Positions 1 to 6,706 of a stretch of DNA of 14,603 nt are shown here, one piece after another (positions within the stretch are counted from its first letter, which is position 1; each line of letters opens with the position of its first letter). The position numbers and the translations under genes were made by a program. The notes beneath the pieces are model-generated. The model was not told the DNA's origin, did not search any database, and saw nothing but the letters and a program-made list of their open reading frames with translations. Origin of the DNA: DASXMT01 sp036521415 (GTDB lineage Bacteria > Actinomycetota > Acidimicrobiia > Acidimicrobiales > RAAP-2); NCBI GenBank assembly GCA_036521415.1, contig DATDHU010000129.1:1-14603 (forward strand), in the 5' to 3' direction.

Positions 1-99
1 GCCGGGGTGGCAGGGCCCGGCCGTGCTGCCGTGGCCGGGGTGGCAGGGCCCGGCCGTGCTGCCGCGGCCGGGGTGGCAGGGCCCGGCCGTGCTGCCGCG
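1..99 (+). repeat. Three tandem 33-bp repeats in the hydrolase N-terminus
   Basis: Units lie at 1-33, 34-66 and 67-99. Units 2 and 3 are identical and unit 1 differs by a single base at its 32nd position (GTG instead of GCG as the last codon). Each unit encodes AGVAGPGRAA plus Val or Ala. The array may continue to the left of the window. The near-perfect nucleotide identity suggests recent expansion. The 33-bp period keeps the frame, so copy-number changes would only lengthen the linker. Confidence 0.95.
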
Positions 100-1710
100 G
101 CCACGGTCCTCCCCACCCTCTCTACGGTCTCTCAGTTGGCACCCGGAGCCCTCGACGCCACGGCCGTCCAGGGGCCCATCCGGTCCACTGGCGGCCCCTT
201 CCTCTATGACCATCAGGGTCGCGTCGTGTTCTTCCACGGCGTCAACGCCGTCTACAAGCTCCCCCCCTACGAGTTGTACCCTGCGGCCGGGAAGCCCTGG
301 AACTTCTCGGCCGCCGATGCGTCGCTGATCGCCGCGCTCGGCTTCAACGTCGTTCGGTTGGGAATGACCTGGAAGGGGCTGGAGCCGGGAACGGCGGGGA
401 CCAACACCCCCTCCATCTGCAGCCGGGGCACGCCGAGGGACCCGCACCAGTTCAACCAGGCCGTCCTCAATGCCTATCTCGACCATCTGGCCAAGACGGT
501 GGCCCTCCTCGCGCAGTACCACATCTACACCCTGCTCGACATGCACCAAGACGTCTACAGCGAGGCCTTCGACGGCGAAGGGGCCCCGAACTGGGCCGTG
601 TGTGCGAACCGGGCTCGACAAACTGACACTCCCGGGCGGTGGTCCAAGAACTATGCGACCGCCCCCGCTGAGAACGCCTACCGACACTTCTGGACCAATG
701 ACGTCGTCGGCGACCTGCAGGGCGAGTACGACCGGGTGTGGGCACACGTAGCCGGCTACTTCCAGTCGAACCCATGGGTCCTCGGCTACGACCCGTTCAA
801 CGAGCCGTTCTCGAAGTCCCTGGTGACCCACGGCGACGAGCAGTTCGACGGCCAGCTCGAATGCTTCTACACCGGCACGGCCATGATGGGCCGGCCGGCG
901 CACGGTGCACCCTCGATCACGTGCCCGCGGCGCGATCCGGTTGCGGGGGTCATACCCCGGATCCTGACCAACGATCCTAACCACCTGGTCTTCTACGAAC
1001 CCGACATCTTCGGGAGCCGGGGACGGGCCAACTTCATCGGTCCCATGGCCTTTTCCAACCTCGTCTTCAACGTGCACGTCTACTGCAGCTACCGCAGCGG
1101 GAAGACGGGCAACCCGACCGACATCGCCGCGTGCACCGCCCAGGGCGTCCGAACCCTGGAGAGGCGCTCGGCGAGCCGGGGCGAACTGGCATCGGCCCAC
1201 CAGCCGAACGGTCCCGCGTGGTTCGTCAGCGAGTTCGGCGCCACGTCGAGCAACACCCTCCTCGACCGGCTCACGGCGGCAGCCGACCGAACGCTGGTCG
1301 GGTGGACCTACTGGTCGTGGAAGTACTACGGGGACCCGACCGGGAGCGCCGACGAGGCGTTGCTCGCCCCCGATGGACACCTTCGGGCCACCGCCCGAGC
1401 GCTGGCCCGCACCTACCCCCAGGCCATAGCCGGACGGCCGACATCACTCTCGTTCGACCCGGCCAGTGGTGCCTTTCACCTCGCCTACGTGCCCGACCAT
1501 GCCGTCCACGCGCCAACCATCATCTTCGTGCCGACACAGATCCACTACCCGACCGGGTATTGCGCACGGGTCTCGGGCGGAACCGTGATCTCCGGGCCGG
1601 GCAGCCAGGTCCTCCAGGTCGACAACGCGCCCACCGGGCGGGCCGTTCGCGTCAGCGTCACCTCCGGAAGGTGTTCGGCGCAGCCCGTACTCGGCATCCG
1701 GCACCGGTGA
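1..1710 (+). CDS. Secreted glycoside hydrolase family 5, endoglycoceramidase-like (5' truncated)
   Basis: The reading frame is open from the first base, so the true start and any signal peptide probably lie outside the window; the first in-frame GTG is at 7. The first 33 codons are three near-identical 11-residue Ala/Gly-rich repeats, followed by a short linker and then a TIM barrel. Family hallmarks are HGVNAVYKLPPY near the barrel entry, GFNVVRLGMTWKGLEP, LLDMHQDVY, and the acid/base Glu in YDPFNEPF (codon 802-804). The nucleophile Glu is in WFVSEFGA (codon 1231-1233). The last ~90 residues form a beta-rich domain like the C-terminal sandwich of GH5 endoglycoceramidases. Known relatives cleave the bond between glycan and lipid in glycolipids such as glucosylceramide or steryl glucosides; the actual substrate here is not known. 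Both catalytic acids are present, so it should be active. It acts outside the cell if secreted. It converges on the transpeptidase-like gene. The GH5 family call is firm, the subfamily less so. Confidence 0.88.
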   Translation, partial: AGVAGPGRAAVAGVAGPGRAAAAGVAGPGRAAAATVLPTLSTVSQLAPGALDATAVQGPIRSTGGPFLYDHQGRVVFFHGVNAVYKLPPYELYPAAGKPWNFSAADASLIAALGFNVVRLGMTWKGLEPGTAGTNTPSICSRGTPRDPHQFNQAVLNAYLDHLAKTVALLAQYHIYTLLDMHQDVYSEAFDGEGAPNWAVCANRARQTDTPGRWSKNYATAPAENAYRHFWTNDVVGDLQGEYDRVWAHVAGYFQSNPWVLGYDPFNEPFSKSLVTHGDEQFDGQLECFYTGTAMMGRPAHGAPSITCPRRDPVAGVIPRILTNDPNHLVFYEPDIFGSRGRANFIGPMAFSNLVFNVHVYCSYRSGKTGNPTDIAACTAQGVRTLERRSASRGELASAHQPNGPAWFVSEFGATSSNTLLDRLTAAADRTLVGWTYWSWKYYGDPTGSADEALLAPDGHLRATARALARTYPQAIAGRPTSLSFDPASGAFHLAYVPDHAVHAPTIIFVPTQIHYPTGYCARVSGGTVISGPGSQVLQVDNAPTGRAVRVSVTSGRCSAQPVLGIRHR

Positions 1711-1745
1711 TCTCCGGCATCGGTGAGCGCCGGCATCGCTGAACC
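1698..1745 (+). repeat. Three 16-bp direct repeats across the hydrolase stop codon
   Basis: Units start at 1698, 1714 and 1730 with consensus CCGGCATCGGTGA followed by three variable bases. The stop codon of the glycoside hydrolase (1708-1710) is the TGA inside the first unit. Part of a further copy (CTCGGCAT) precedes it. The third unit ends 17 bases before the stop codon of the convergent gene, so the array fills most of the short convergent spacer. No hairpin with a T-tract is visible, so it is not an ordinary intrinsic terminator. Confidence 0.8.
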
Positions 1746-1762
1746 TCACGTCGATGGTCCGC

Positions 1763-2638
1763 TCAGGTGTGCGCCGCGTGATGCCGGGTCCGCTCGAGCG
1801 GCACAAGCGTGGCCACGACGTCGATGGGCGCTCCAGCCGGGACGGGCCGCAGCTTGGCTATGTCGGCGTCGAGCAGGCGGATGCCCCCATGGGACAGCTG
1901 CGCCCCTCCGGTCTGGATCGCCGACAAGGTGTCGAGCGGCCCGGAGATGGCGATCATGGCTGCGCCTTGTTGCTCCCAATCGGTGACGGTGGCGGCAAAG
2001 GCCGAGGTGACGATGACGAACGGCCCGTAGGCCGGAGTCGGGGCCTGGGCAAACAGGGCGACGAAGAAATGGCCGGTCGGCGTGGGGGCCTGCGGAGACC
2101 CGACCACCGCTGGCGCCTGGAGCACCAGCTTCCCTCGCTGATACAGGAGCAATCGCTTGGCCGACAGGTCGACGACGATGTGGTAACTGGTGTGGGTCAG
2201 GGCAGCCGCCGACGGGTCTATCCACGTGGTCAGCGGGTTGGGCTGCTGCAGCGGTTGGAGCAGCCGGATCTGTAAACGCCCGTGCGCCGTCCCGATGACC
2301 GGGAAGCCGATGGTTGCGCCCGACCACGCCGGGGCCACGGAACCCGTCACCGTCGGCGAGGTCGAACTGGCATAGCACGGAGTCGACCCGTGCAGCGTGG
2401 CGATGAGGCTGAAGGGGGGGACGGTGAAGGAAGAGGGGACCACCCGGATGGTGGTGGTCGGATGAGACCCGGTCGGTGGTGGCCCCGTCGCCCGCTTTGA
2501 AGGGGTGCCTCGAGTGAGCCACAGCCCGGCAACGACCAGGGCGACCAGAGCTACGAGCACGAGAAGGGTCCGGGACAACCGAAGGAGGCGTCGAGCGCGG
2601 CGGCTTCTCCGTCGTGGTTGTCGGTGACGTGGCGGCAT
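1763..2638 (-). CDS. Membrane-anchored L,D-transpeptidase-fold (YkuD) protein lacking the catalytic Cys
   Basis: The 291-residue protein has a basic N-terminus (residues 1-21), one membrane segment (about 22-41), a Pro/Thr-rich linker and a poorly assigned middle part. A YkuD-like domain runs from about 152, with IVVDLSAKRLLLYQRGKLV, then PTPTGHFFV at 186-194. Active YkuD enzymes crosslink peptidoglycan outside the membrane and carry HGT followed by SHGC(I/V)R. Here the second motif reads SHGGIRL (249-255), with Gly252 (codon 1883-1885) in the place of the catalytic Cys. The region aligned with HGT reads SGP (232-234), so the His is also lost. The fold call is good; transpeptidase activity is doubtful, and a binding or scaffold role in the cell wall is possible. 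The ATG start is set by the position of the membrane segment; no clear Shine-Dalgarno is visible. It diverges from the deacetylase gene across 116 bp. Confidence 0.82.
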   Translation of the reverse strand: MPPRHRQPRRRSRRARRLLRLSRTLLVLVALVALVVAGLWLTRGTPSKRATGPPPTGSHPTTTIRVVPSSFTVPPFSLIATLHGSTPCYASSTSPTVTGSVAPAWSGATIGFPVIGTAHGRLQIRLLQPLQQPNPLTTWIDPSAAALTHTSYHIVVDLSAKRLLLYQRGKLVLQAPAVVGSPQAPTPTGHFFVALFAQAPTPAYGPFVIVTSAFAATVTDWEQQGAAMIAISGPLDTLSAIQTGGAQLSHGGIRLLDADIAKLRPVPAGAPIDVVATLVPLERTRHHAAHT

Positions 2639-2754
2639 CGTGAGCGCATCGCTCGGGGGACCCGCCCCCTCGCTGAGATGTGCCGGTTACCTTAGACCTG
2701 GTCCCGCCGCTTCGGGTGGCCCCATGACCGCTTCCAGTCGGCAACTGTCGTATC

Positions 2755-3660
2755 ATGCTCGGCGTGTCCGATCCAGGCCGGCCCTGCAACGGGTGCGCCC
2801 AGCACGGAAACCTGAACCGCCGACGCTTTCTCACCCTCTTGGCCACTGGCGCCTCGGTCGCCCTGGCCGGGTGCTCGGCGGGGGCTCGGGCCTTGGGCCG
2901 CGGTGCTCTGACCGACAAGGACAGCCCAGAGATCCGCACGCCCGTGGCCCAACCGGCACCGATCCTGCCCGACACCGGAGCAGGGCCGCCCGTCGTGCTC
3001 GGTCAGTTCCCCCCCGCACGACCGGGTCCTCCCTCCCTGGTCTGGCACGGTCCGGCGGGAACCCAGCAGATCGCCCTCACCATCGACGACGGGTACTGCG
3101 GCGACTGCATCGCCAAGTACGTCGAGTTCGCCCACAGTTCGGGCATCCACATCACGTTCAACCCGAACGGCGTCTACGACCAGCTGTGGACACCGCAGAT
3201 CGTCGAGACGCTCCAGCCCCTCATCGCCAACAAGCAGGTCCAGATCGGCAATCACACCTGGGACCACGCCGACTTGCGCCCCTTGTCCACCGCTCGCATC
3301 ACCGACGAGCTCAATCGGAACGAGGACTGGATCCAGACAAAATTCGGGATCACCTCCCGGCCCTGGTTCCGACCGCCATTCGGCTACTACAACCAACGGA
3401 TCAACGACACCGCCGGGAACCTCGGGTTCACCAACATCATGATGTGGAACGGCAGCTTCGGCGACTCGGAGGCGATCAGCCCCACACAGCTCATGAACCT
3501 GGCCCAGCAGTACCTCACGCCAGGAACCATTGTTCTCGGCCACCTGAACCACCCGACGGTCCTGTCCCTCTTCGGGCAGATCCAGTCGCTCATCACCCAA
3601 CGAAATCTCGATCCGGTCACCCTCGACGAGATGTTCGGGACGTCACGAACGACGGGTTGA
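2755..3660 (+). CDS. Polysaccharide deacetylase (NodB/CE4), Tat-exported lipoprotein
   Basis: The 301-residue protein starts with a 20-residue polar region, then NRRRFLT (21-27), which fits the twin-arginine motif, a hydrophobic stretch and the lipobox LAGC with Cys40. It is therefore predicted to be Tat-exported and lipid-anchored outside the membrane. A Pro-rich linker leads to the NodB homology domain. Motif 1 is TIDDG with Asp111-Asp112, and motif 2 is NHTWDH with His167 and His171, so the catalytic Asp and the metal-binding Asp-His-His triad are complete. RPPFGYY serves as motif 3, MWNGSFGD as motif 4 and LGHLNHP as motif 5. Known relatives remove acetyl groups from N-acetylated (peptidoglycan, chitin) or O-acetylated polymers; the substrate here is unknown. 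Two CxxC pairs are unusual: CNGC at 11-14, before the Tat motif, and CGDC at 115-118, next to the catalytic aspartates. GTG at 2764 is an alternative start; neither has a clear ribosome binding site. Confidence 0.9.
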   Translation: MLGVSDPGRPCNGCAQHGNLNRRRFLTLLATGASVALAGCSAGARALGRGALTDKDSPEIRTPVAQPAPILPDTGAGPPVVLGQFPPARPGPPSLVWHGPAGTQQIALTIDDGYCGDCIAKYVEFAHSSGIHITFNPNGVYDQLWTPQIVETLQPLIANKQVQIGNHTWDHADLRPLSTARITDELNRNEDWIQTKFGITSRPWFRPPFGYYNQRINDTAGNLGFTNIMMWNGSFGDSEAISPTQLMNLAQQYLTPGTIVLGHLNHPTVLSLFGQIQSLITQRNLDPVTLDEMFGTSRTTG

Positions 3661-3697
3661 CCGGCCGCTCGACCGCCCAGCCGGATCCATTCGGGGA

Positions 3698-3958
3698 TCA
3701 ACGCAGCGAAGGCGGGTGCTTGTAGGCCTCGAGCCGGCGGTGGTCCCGGTGTGATCGCCAGAACAACGGCGGCCCCTCGAGCAGCACGGCTATGCCAACG
3801 ATGACCATGAGCGATCCCTTGACCGCGGCGACCACCAACACGATCAGCCCGACGAGTAGGAACAATGCTCCCAAGGCCAGCCACCCGGCCGGGTTCGGAG
3901 GGCGGCTGCGTTCCACTGCTCCCGACCAGCTCAAATAGCGGACGAGCAGGTTCCTCAT
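3698..3958 (-). CDS. Small two-helix membrane protein, unknown function
   Basis: The 86-residue protein has two predicted membrane segments (about 25-46 and 48-63) separated by a very short turn containing KG. The C-terminal tail is basic (RSHRDHRRLEAYKH). The N-terminus has RNLLVRYLSWSG. I do not recognise a family. The start at ATG 3956-3958 gives a sensible topology, but no good Shine-Dalgarno is visible, and the gene is supported mainly by its hydrophobic pattern and fit between neighbours. It converges with the deacetylase, with 37 bases between the stops. The 208 bases upstream of it, before the PadR-like gene, hold no further gene that I can support and should contain divergent promoters. 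Confidence 0.6.
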   Translation of the reverse strand: MRNLLVRYLSWSGAVERSRPPNPAGWLALGALFLLVGLIVLVVAAVKGSLMVIVGIAVLLEGPPLFWRSHRDHRRLEAYKHPPSLR

Positions 3959-4166
3959 TCCACGAGGGAACTACCCGTTCGCCACAGGGCGTAATCAGCT
4001 CGAGGTGTCAAACCCAACCCCTCCCAAACTTCTTGCTCACTCCACAGTCTCCCCGACCGATGTCCTTCCGCCAAGCCTCCGGTCCCCGGTCCCGGTTGCT
4101 CGGCGACAGGCAGTCGCTGAGGCGTCGATTGGGTCGGGCGACGCGAATTGGGGTATTCGATGAGCA

Positions 4167-4517
4167 ATGCCGAGGCAGCCCACCTACGCGACGCTCGCAG
4201 TCCTCGAGGCCCTGCTGGACGCCCCGGGCGAGATGCCGGACTACGTGATCGCAAGCAACGTCCGAGGCGTCGGCCCGCACGGGGTGTACCGGGTGCTCAG
4301 GCGGCTCGAGCGAGACGGGTGGCTCCACTTTCGATGGGGGGAGCGCCAGGGGGAGCGCACAAAATACATCCGGCTCACCGGGCTCGGGACCCTGACGTCA
4401 CTGCACTTGTTGGGGGGCGAGGGCGAAGGCGCACCACCCCCGCTGCCCGATCCCAGCAGTGGAATCGAGCAACAGCCTCAGGTCGGTGCTTCCCGATTCT
4501 TTGACCAGGACGCCTGA
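4167..4517 (+). CDS. PadR-like winged-helix transcriptional regulator
   Basis: The 116-residue protein starts with PTYATLAVLEALLDAP, typical of the first helix of PadR-type winged-helix domains. ASNVRGVGPHGVYRVLRRLERDGWL matches the recognition helix, and the wing is WGERQGERTKYIRLTGLG. The C-terminal ~30 residues are Pro/Gly/Gln-rich and do not form the usual dimerisation helix, so this is a short form. An in-frame TGA at 4161-4163 means translation cannot begin before ATG 4167; the Shine-Dalgarno is weak. PadR proteins usually repress neighbouring genes for detoxification enzymes or efflux pumps in response to small molecules. Here the gene converges on the four-gene operon to its right and overlaps the last operon gene by 40 bp at the 3' ends. 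It is therefore a candidate regulator of that operon, but this is positional inference. Confidence 0.78.
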   Translation: MPRQPTYATLAVLEALLDAPGEMPDYVIASNVRGVGPHGVYRVLRRLERDGWLHFRWGERQGERTKYIRLTGLGTLTSLHLLGGEGEGAPPPLPDPSSGIEQQPQVGASRFFDQDA

Positions 4518-5464
4518 GCACCCCCGGCCGGGTCGGCGCTCGAGGTGGGCTCGAGACCCTCGGTCTCCGCGATCCGCAGTTCGTCCAACCCTCGGGCAAT
4601 ATGGTCGAGGGCAGCATCGTCGAGTGGCAGGTACGGAGGGCGGAGATGCCAGCCGGGCAGGCCGAGGACGCGGAGCGCCGACTTGGTGAACCGAATGCTG
4701 CCCCCGGGCCAGACGTTGATGGCCGACAGGCGCATCACCCGCTCGTGGGCGGCGGCCGTCAGCGCGTCGTCGTGGTCGACGTGGTGCCTGATCACGGACC
4801 CGCACAGCTTTGGAGCGAGGATCGCTTCCGTGCACAAGAAGCCCTGCCCGCCGAGCTCCAGCGCGGTCAGCGCCTGCTGCGGGCCACCCACGTGCACGTC
4901 GACCCGGCCGTCGGCCAGCTCGAGCACCTGTTTGAGGTAGTCGAGATCTCGCGTCGTGCAGTTGATCCCGATGAAGTGGGGGTAGTCGTCGATCAGGCGG
5001 CCGAGCATGTCGAGAGGGATCATGTAGCCGAGCATGAAATGAGTGGACAGGACGGCCGGGATGTTCATGCGCTCGAGGTTGGTGCGGAAGAACAGCTCGA
5101 GCTCGGCCGGCATGGGCTGGCTTCCATGACCCAGGTCCAGGCAGTAGAGCTGCATGGCGTCCATCCCGACCGATTCGGCGATCTTGATGAGTTCGTACGT
5201 CTCGTCGGCGCTCCGAGGTTCCACTCCCATGACCCGCACTTGCTGTCGTCCGGCCATGGCCTCCTTGGTGACGCCGTAGAGACGTTCGGTCTCGGCCAAC
5301 GTCAAGGCGAAGCCCTCGCCCGGTGACGACGTACCGACGAATGCCCCGACGCCACTCTCAGCCAGACGTTCGACATGGAATTTGAGGCCCTCTTCGTCCA
5401 GCCGCTGTTGCGCATCGAAGGGGGTGATGGTGCAGCAAAAGACGCTCGGAGCCCTGGGAGTCAC
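4478..5464 (-). CDS. DHDPS/NAL-superfamily protein without the Schiff-base lysine
   Basis: From GTG 5462-5464 the protein has 328 residues, close to the usual ~300 of dihydrodipicolinate synthase / N-acetylneuraminate lyase TIM barrels. FCCTITPFD (9-17) matches the start of strand 1, and VGTSSPGEGFALTLAETERL from residue 43 corresponds to the GTTGE substrate-carboxylate loop. GGQGFLCTEAILAPKL matches the later GG-G/APEL region. In the family the catalytic Lys sits in a GIK motif of strand 6; here the same place reads FIGINCTT with Asn168 (codon 4961-4963). The usual catalytic Tyr (YNVP) also has no match (AVLSTHFM). Classical Schiff-base aldolase or lyase chemistry is therefore unlikely. The frame stays open up to 5701, but the upstream 79 codons lie within the amidohydrolase gene and look like a shadow. 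The start one base after the amidohydrolase TGA implies translational coupling. The two proteins probably act in one pathway, whose substrate I cannot name. Confidence 0.85.
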   Translation of the reverse strand: MTPRAPSVFCCTITPFDAQQRLDEEGLKFHVERLAESGVGAFVGTSSPGEGFALTLAETERLYGVTKEAMAGRQQVRVMGVEPRSADETYELIKIAESVGMDAMQLYCLDLGHGSQPMPAELELFFRTNLERMNIPAVLSTHFMLGYMIPLDMLGRLIDDYPHFIGINCTTRDLDYLKQVLELADGRVDVHVGGPQQALTALELGGQGFLCTEAILAPKLCGSVIRHHVDHDDALTAAAHERVMRLSAINVWPGGSIRFTKSALRVLGLPGWHLRPPYLPLDDAALDHIARGLDELRIAETEGLEPTSSADPAGGAQASWSKNREAPT

Positions 5465-5465
5465 G

Positions 5466-6608
5466 TCAGGCGCCGAAGTGATACAGGCTCTTCGCGTTTC
5501 CGGCGAGGATGGCGATCCGCTCGTGCTCGGCGACGCCCGACATCGATGCCTTGACAGGCGACCACGCGTCGGGGTAGTTGGAGTTGCCGTGAGGATAGTC
5601 GCTCGACCACATGATGCGGTCGACACCGATGCGGTGTCGGTTGTCGATGCCGTACCCGTCGGTGACATAGGTGAAAGAGGCGTGCTGCCTGACGTAGTCA
5701 CTCGGGAACTTCTGGATGTCGTATCGGAATCGGTAGCGCAGATAGCCGTCGTCTATCTGTTCTTTGAAGTAGGGCACCCATCCGCAGTCAACCTCGGCAA
5801 AGACCATCTGCAGGGCCGGGATGCGGTCGAACACGCCGGTGACGATCATCTGGGTGAGCGGCTCGGCGGCGCCCGCAAAGCGGTGGCTGCCCGTCCCGGC
5901 CGGCAGCGAGTTGGAGGCGGCACCCACCGGCTCGGCCACGCTCAGCGCCACGTGTACGTGCAGCGGCAGCGTGCGCTCGGCGAGTCTGGCGAAGACAGGT
6001 TCGTCGTCAGGCTGCGGGGTCACGGTCCCGCCCGGGAAGGCCCCGATCAGGAAGCCGCCCGTGGAGGCCCAGCTGCCGACCCGATCGATCTCGGCCAAGG
6101 CCTGTTGGTGCCCCCGGTTGGGGAGGATGGGCAGAGCCCGGAACCGGGTGAGGTCGTGCTCCACGTACTCGGCCAGCCAATCGTTGTAGCCCTGCACGAG
6201 GGCCAGGTGAAGGGCAGGATCGGCGGTGGCGGATATGGCCATGGACAGCCGTGGGGTCGGATAGAGGACCTCGGCGTCCACCCCGGCTCGATCGATCTCC
6301 TTGATGCGAGCCGCCGGGTCCCAGCCGCCGGGCCGGATGTCCTCGAAGCGCACCCAGGCCCGCCGCAATTCCGGCTCCTGGCCGGCGCAGGCATTGAGCC
6401 CGATGGGGAGGGGGTCGCGCACCCCTTCGAACACCCAGCCGTCTCCCTCCTGGAAGTGCTCGAGGCGCGGCGCCCGGTCACGGAGGGCCATGGGCATCCG
6501 ATCCGTCCAGACGTCCGGCGGCTCGTTGACGTGGCTGTCCGCTGAAATCAGGTGGTACGTGCGTGTGGTCTGGCGGCCGGGAATCGGGGGTGCGCTCGTG
6601 GTGGTCAT
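5466..6608 (-). CDS. Amidohydrolase family 2 (ACMSD-type) protein
   Basis: The 380-residue protein belongs to the metal-dependent TIM-barrel amidohydrolases that include 2-amino-3-carboxymuconate semialdehyde decarboxylase, gamma-resorcylate decarboxylase and related hydrolases. Near the start it has ADSHVNEPPDVW (Asp24, His26, Glu29), the DSHxxEP variant of the metal-binding motif. LPLHVHV gives His217 and His219, and WSSDYPHGNS gives Asp337 and His340. TPRLSMA, FAEVDCGWVPYF and the C-terminal GNAKSLYHF also fit. The active-site set looks complete, so a hydrolase or non-oxidative decarboxylase on a ring-cleavage or aromatic acid substrate is likely; the exact reaction cannot be read. The start at ATG 6608 is chosen because AGGAGG lies four bases upstream. 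The frame is open further upstream, through the 15-bp repeats, but that stretch is repetitive His/Gln/Arg sequence and probably untranslated. It lies between the DABB-like gene and the DHDPS-like gene. Confidence 0.9.
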   Translation of the reverse strand: MTTTSAPPIPGRQTTRTYHLISADSHVNEPPDVWTDRMPMALRDRAPRLEHFQEGDGWVFEGVRDPLPIGLNACAGQEPELRRAWVRFEDIRPGGWDPAARIKEIDRAGVDAEVLYPTPRLSMAISATADPALHLALVQGYNDWLAEYVEHDLTRFRALPILPNRGHQQALAEIDRVGSWASTGGFLIGAFPGGTVTPQPDDEPVFARLAERTLPLHVHVALSVAEPVGAASNSLPAGTGSHRFAGAAEPLTQMIVTGVFDRIPALQMVFAEVDCGWVPYFKEQIDDGYLRYRFRYDIQKFPSDYVRQHASFTYVTDGYGIDNRHRIGVDRIMWSSDYPHGNSNYPDAWSPVKASMSGVAEHERIAILAGNAKSLYHFGA

Positions 6609-6612
6609 CGTT

Positions 6613-6618
6613 CCTCCT
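6613..6618 (-). promoter_or_regulatory. Strong Shine-Dalgarno AGGAGG of the amidohydrolase
   Basis: On the minus strand AGGAGG is followed by AACG and ATG. It is the clearest ribosome binding site in the operon and fixes the start at 6608 rather than at upstream in-frame starts inside the repeats. Confidence 0.85.
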
Positions 6619-6619
6619 G

Positions 6620-6695
6620 GTTGGGATGCATGACGTTGGGGTGCGTGACGTTGGGATGCATGACGTTGGGGATGCAGCTCGTTGGGATGCATGAT
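6620..6695. repeat. Five 15-16-bp direct repeats in the operon leader
   Basis: On the plus strand the consensus is GTTGGGATGCATGAC. Units are 6620-6634, 6635-6649 (GTTGGGGTGCGTGAC), 6650-6664, 6665-6680 (16 bp, GTTGGGGATGCAGCTC) and 6681-6695 (ends in GAT). Three units contain the palindrome ATGCAT. The array fills almost all of the 98-bp gap between the DABB-like gene and the amidohydrolase, ending just before the AGGAGG site. It may be an operator array, an mRNA leader element, or a variable tandem repeat that changes spacing without affecting any frame. Confidence 0.9.
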
Positions 6696-6706
6696 GGCGT
6701 CCGCCG

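Noticed and set aside
2642..2669. Inverted repeats GAGCG-CAT-CGCTC and GGGGG/CCCCC between the divergent transpeptidase-like and deacetylase genes
   Set aside because: Stems of only five bases are expected by chance at this GC content; no operator or promoter boxes could be tied to them.
1746..2975. Minus-strand reading frame of 409 codons overlapping the transpeptidase-like and deacetylase genes
   Set aside because: Low-complexity Arg/Pro/Ala sequence without recognisable motifs, and it overlaps two well-supported genes.
2640..3725. Plus-strand frame of 361 codons over the deacetylase
   Set aside because: Arg/Pro-rich shadow; the other plus frame carries all NodB motifs and the export signal.
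4523..4555. Palindrome CCCGGCCGGG and hairpin CTCGAG-GTGGG-CTCGAG just after the PadR-like stop, as a terminator
   Set aside because: They lie in the coding part of the DHDPS-like gene, the stems are short and no T-tract follows.
5465..5701. N-terminal extension of 79 codons on the DHDPS-like reading frame
   Set aside because: It lies wholly inside the amidohydrolase gene, is Ser/Thr/Arg-rich without family similarity, and the GTG at 5464 directly precedes the conserved barrel start.
6620..6695. CRISPR array
   Set aside because: Units are only 15-16 bp and directly adjacent, with no unique spacers and no cas genes nearby.
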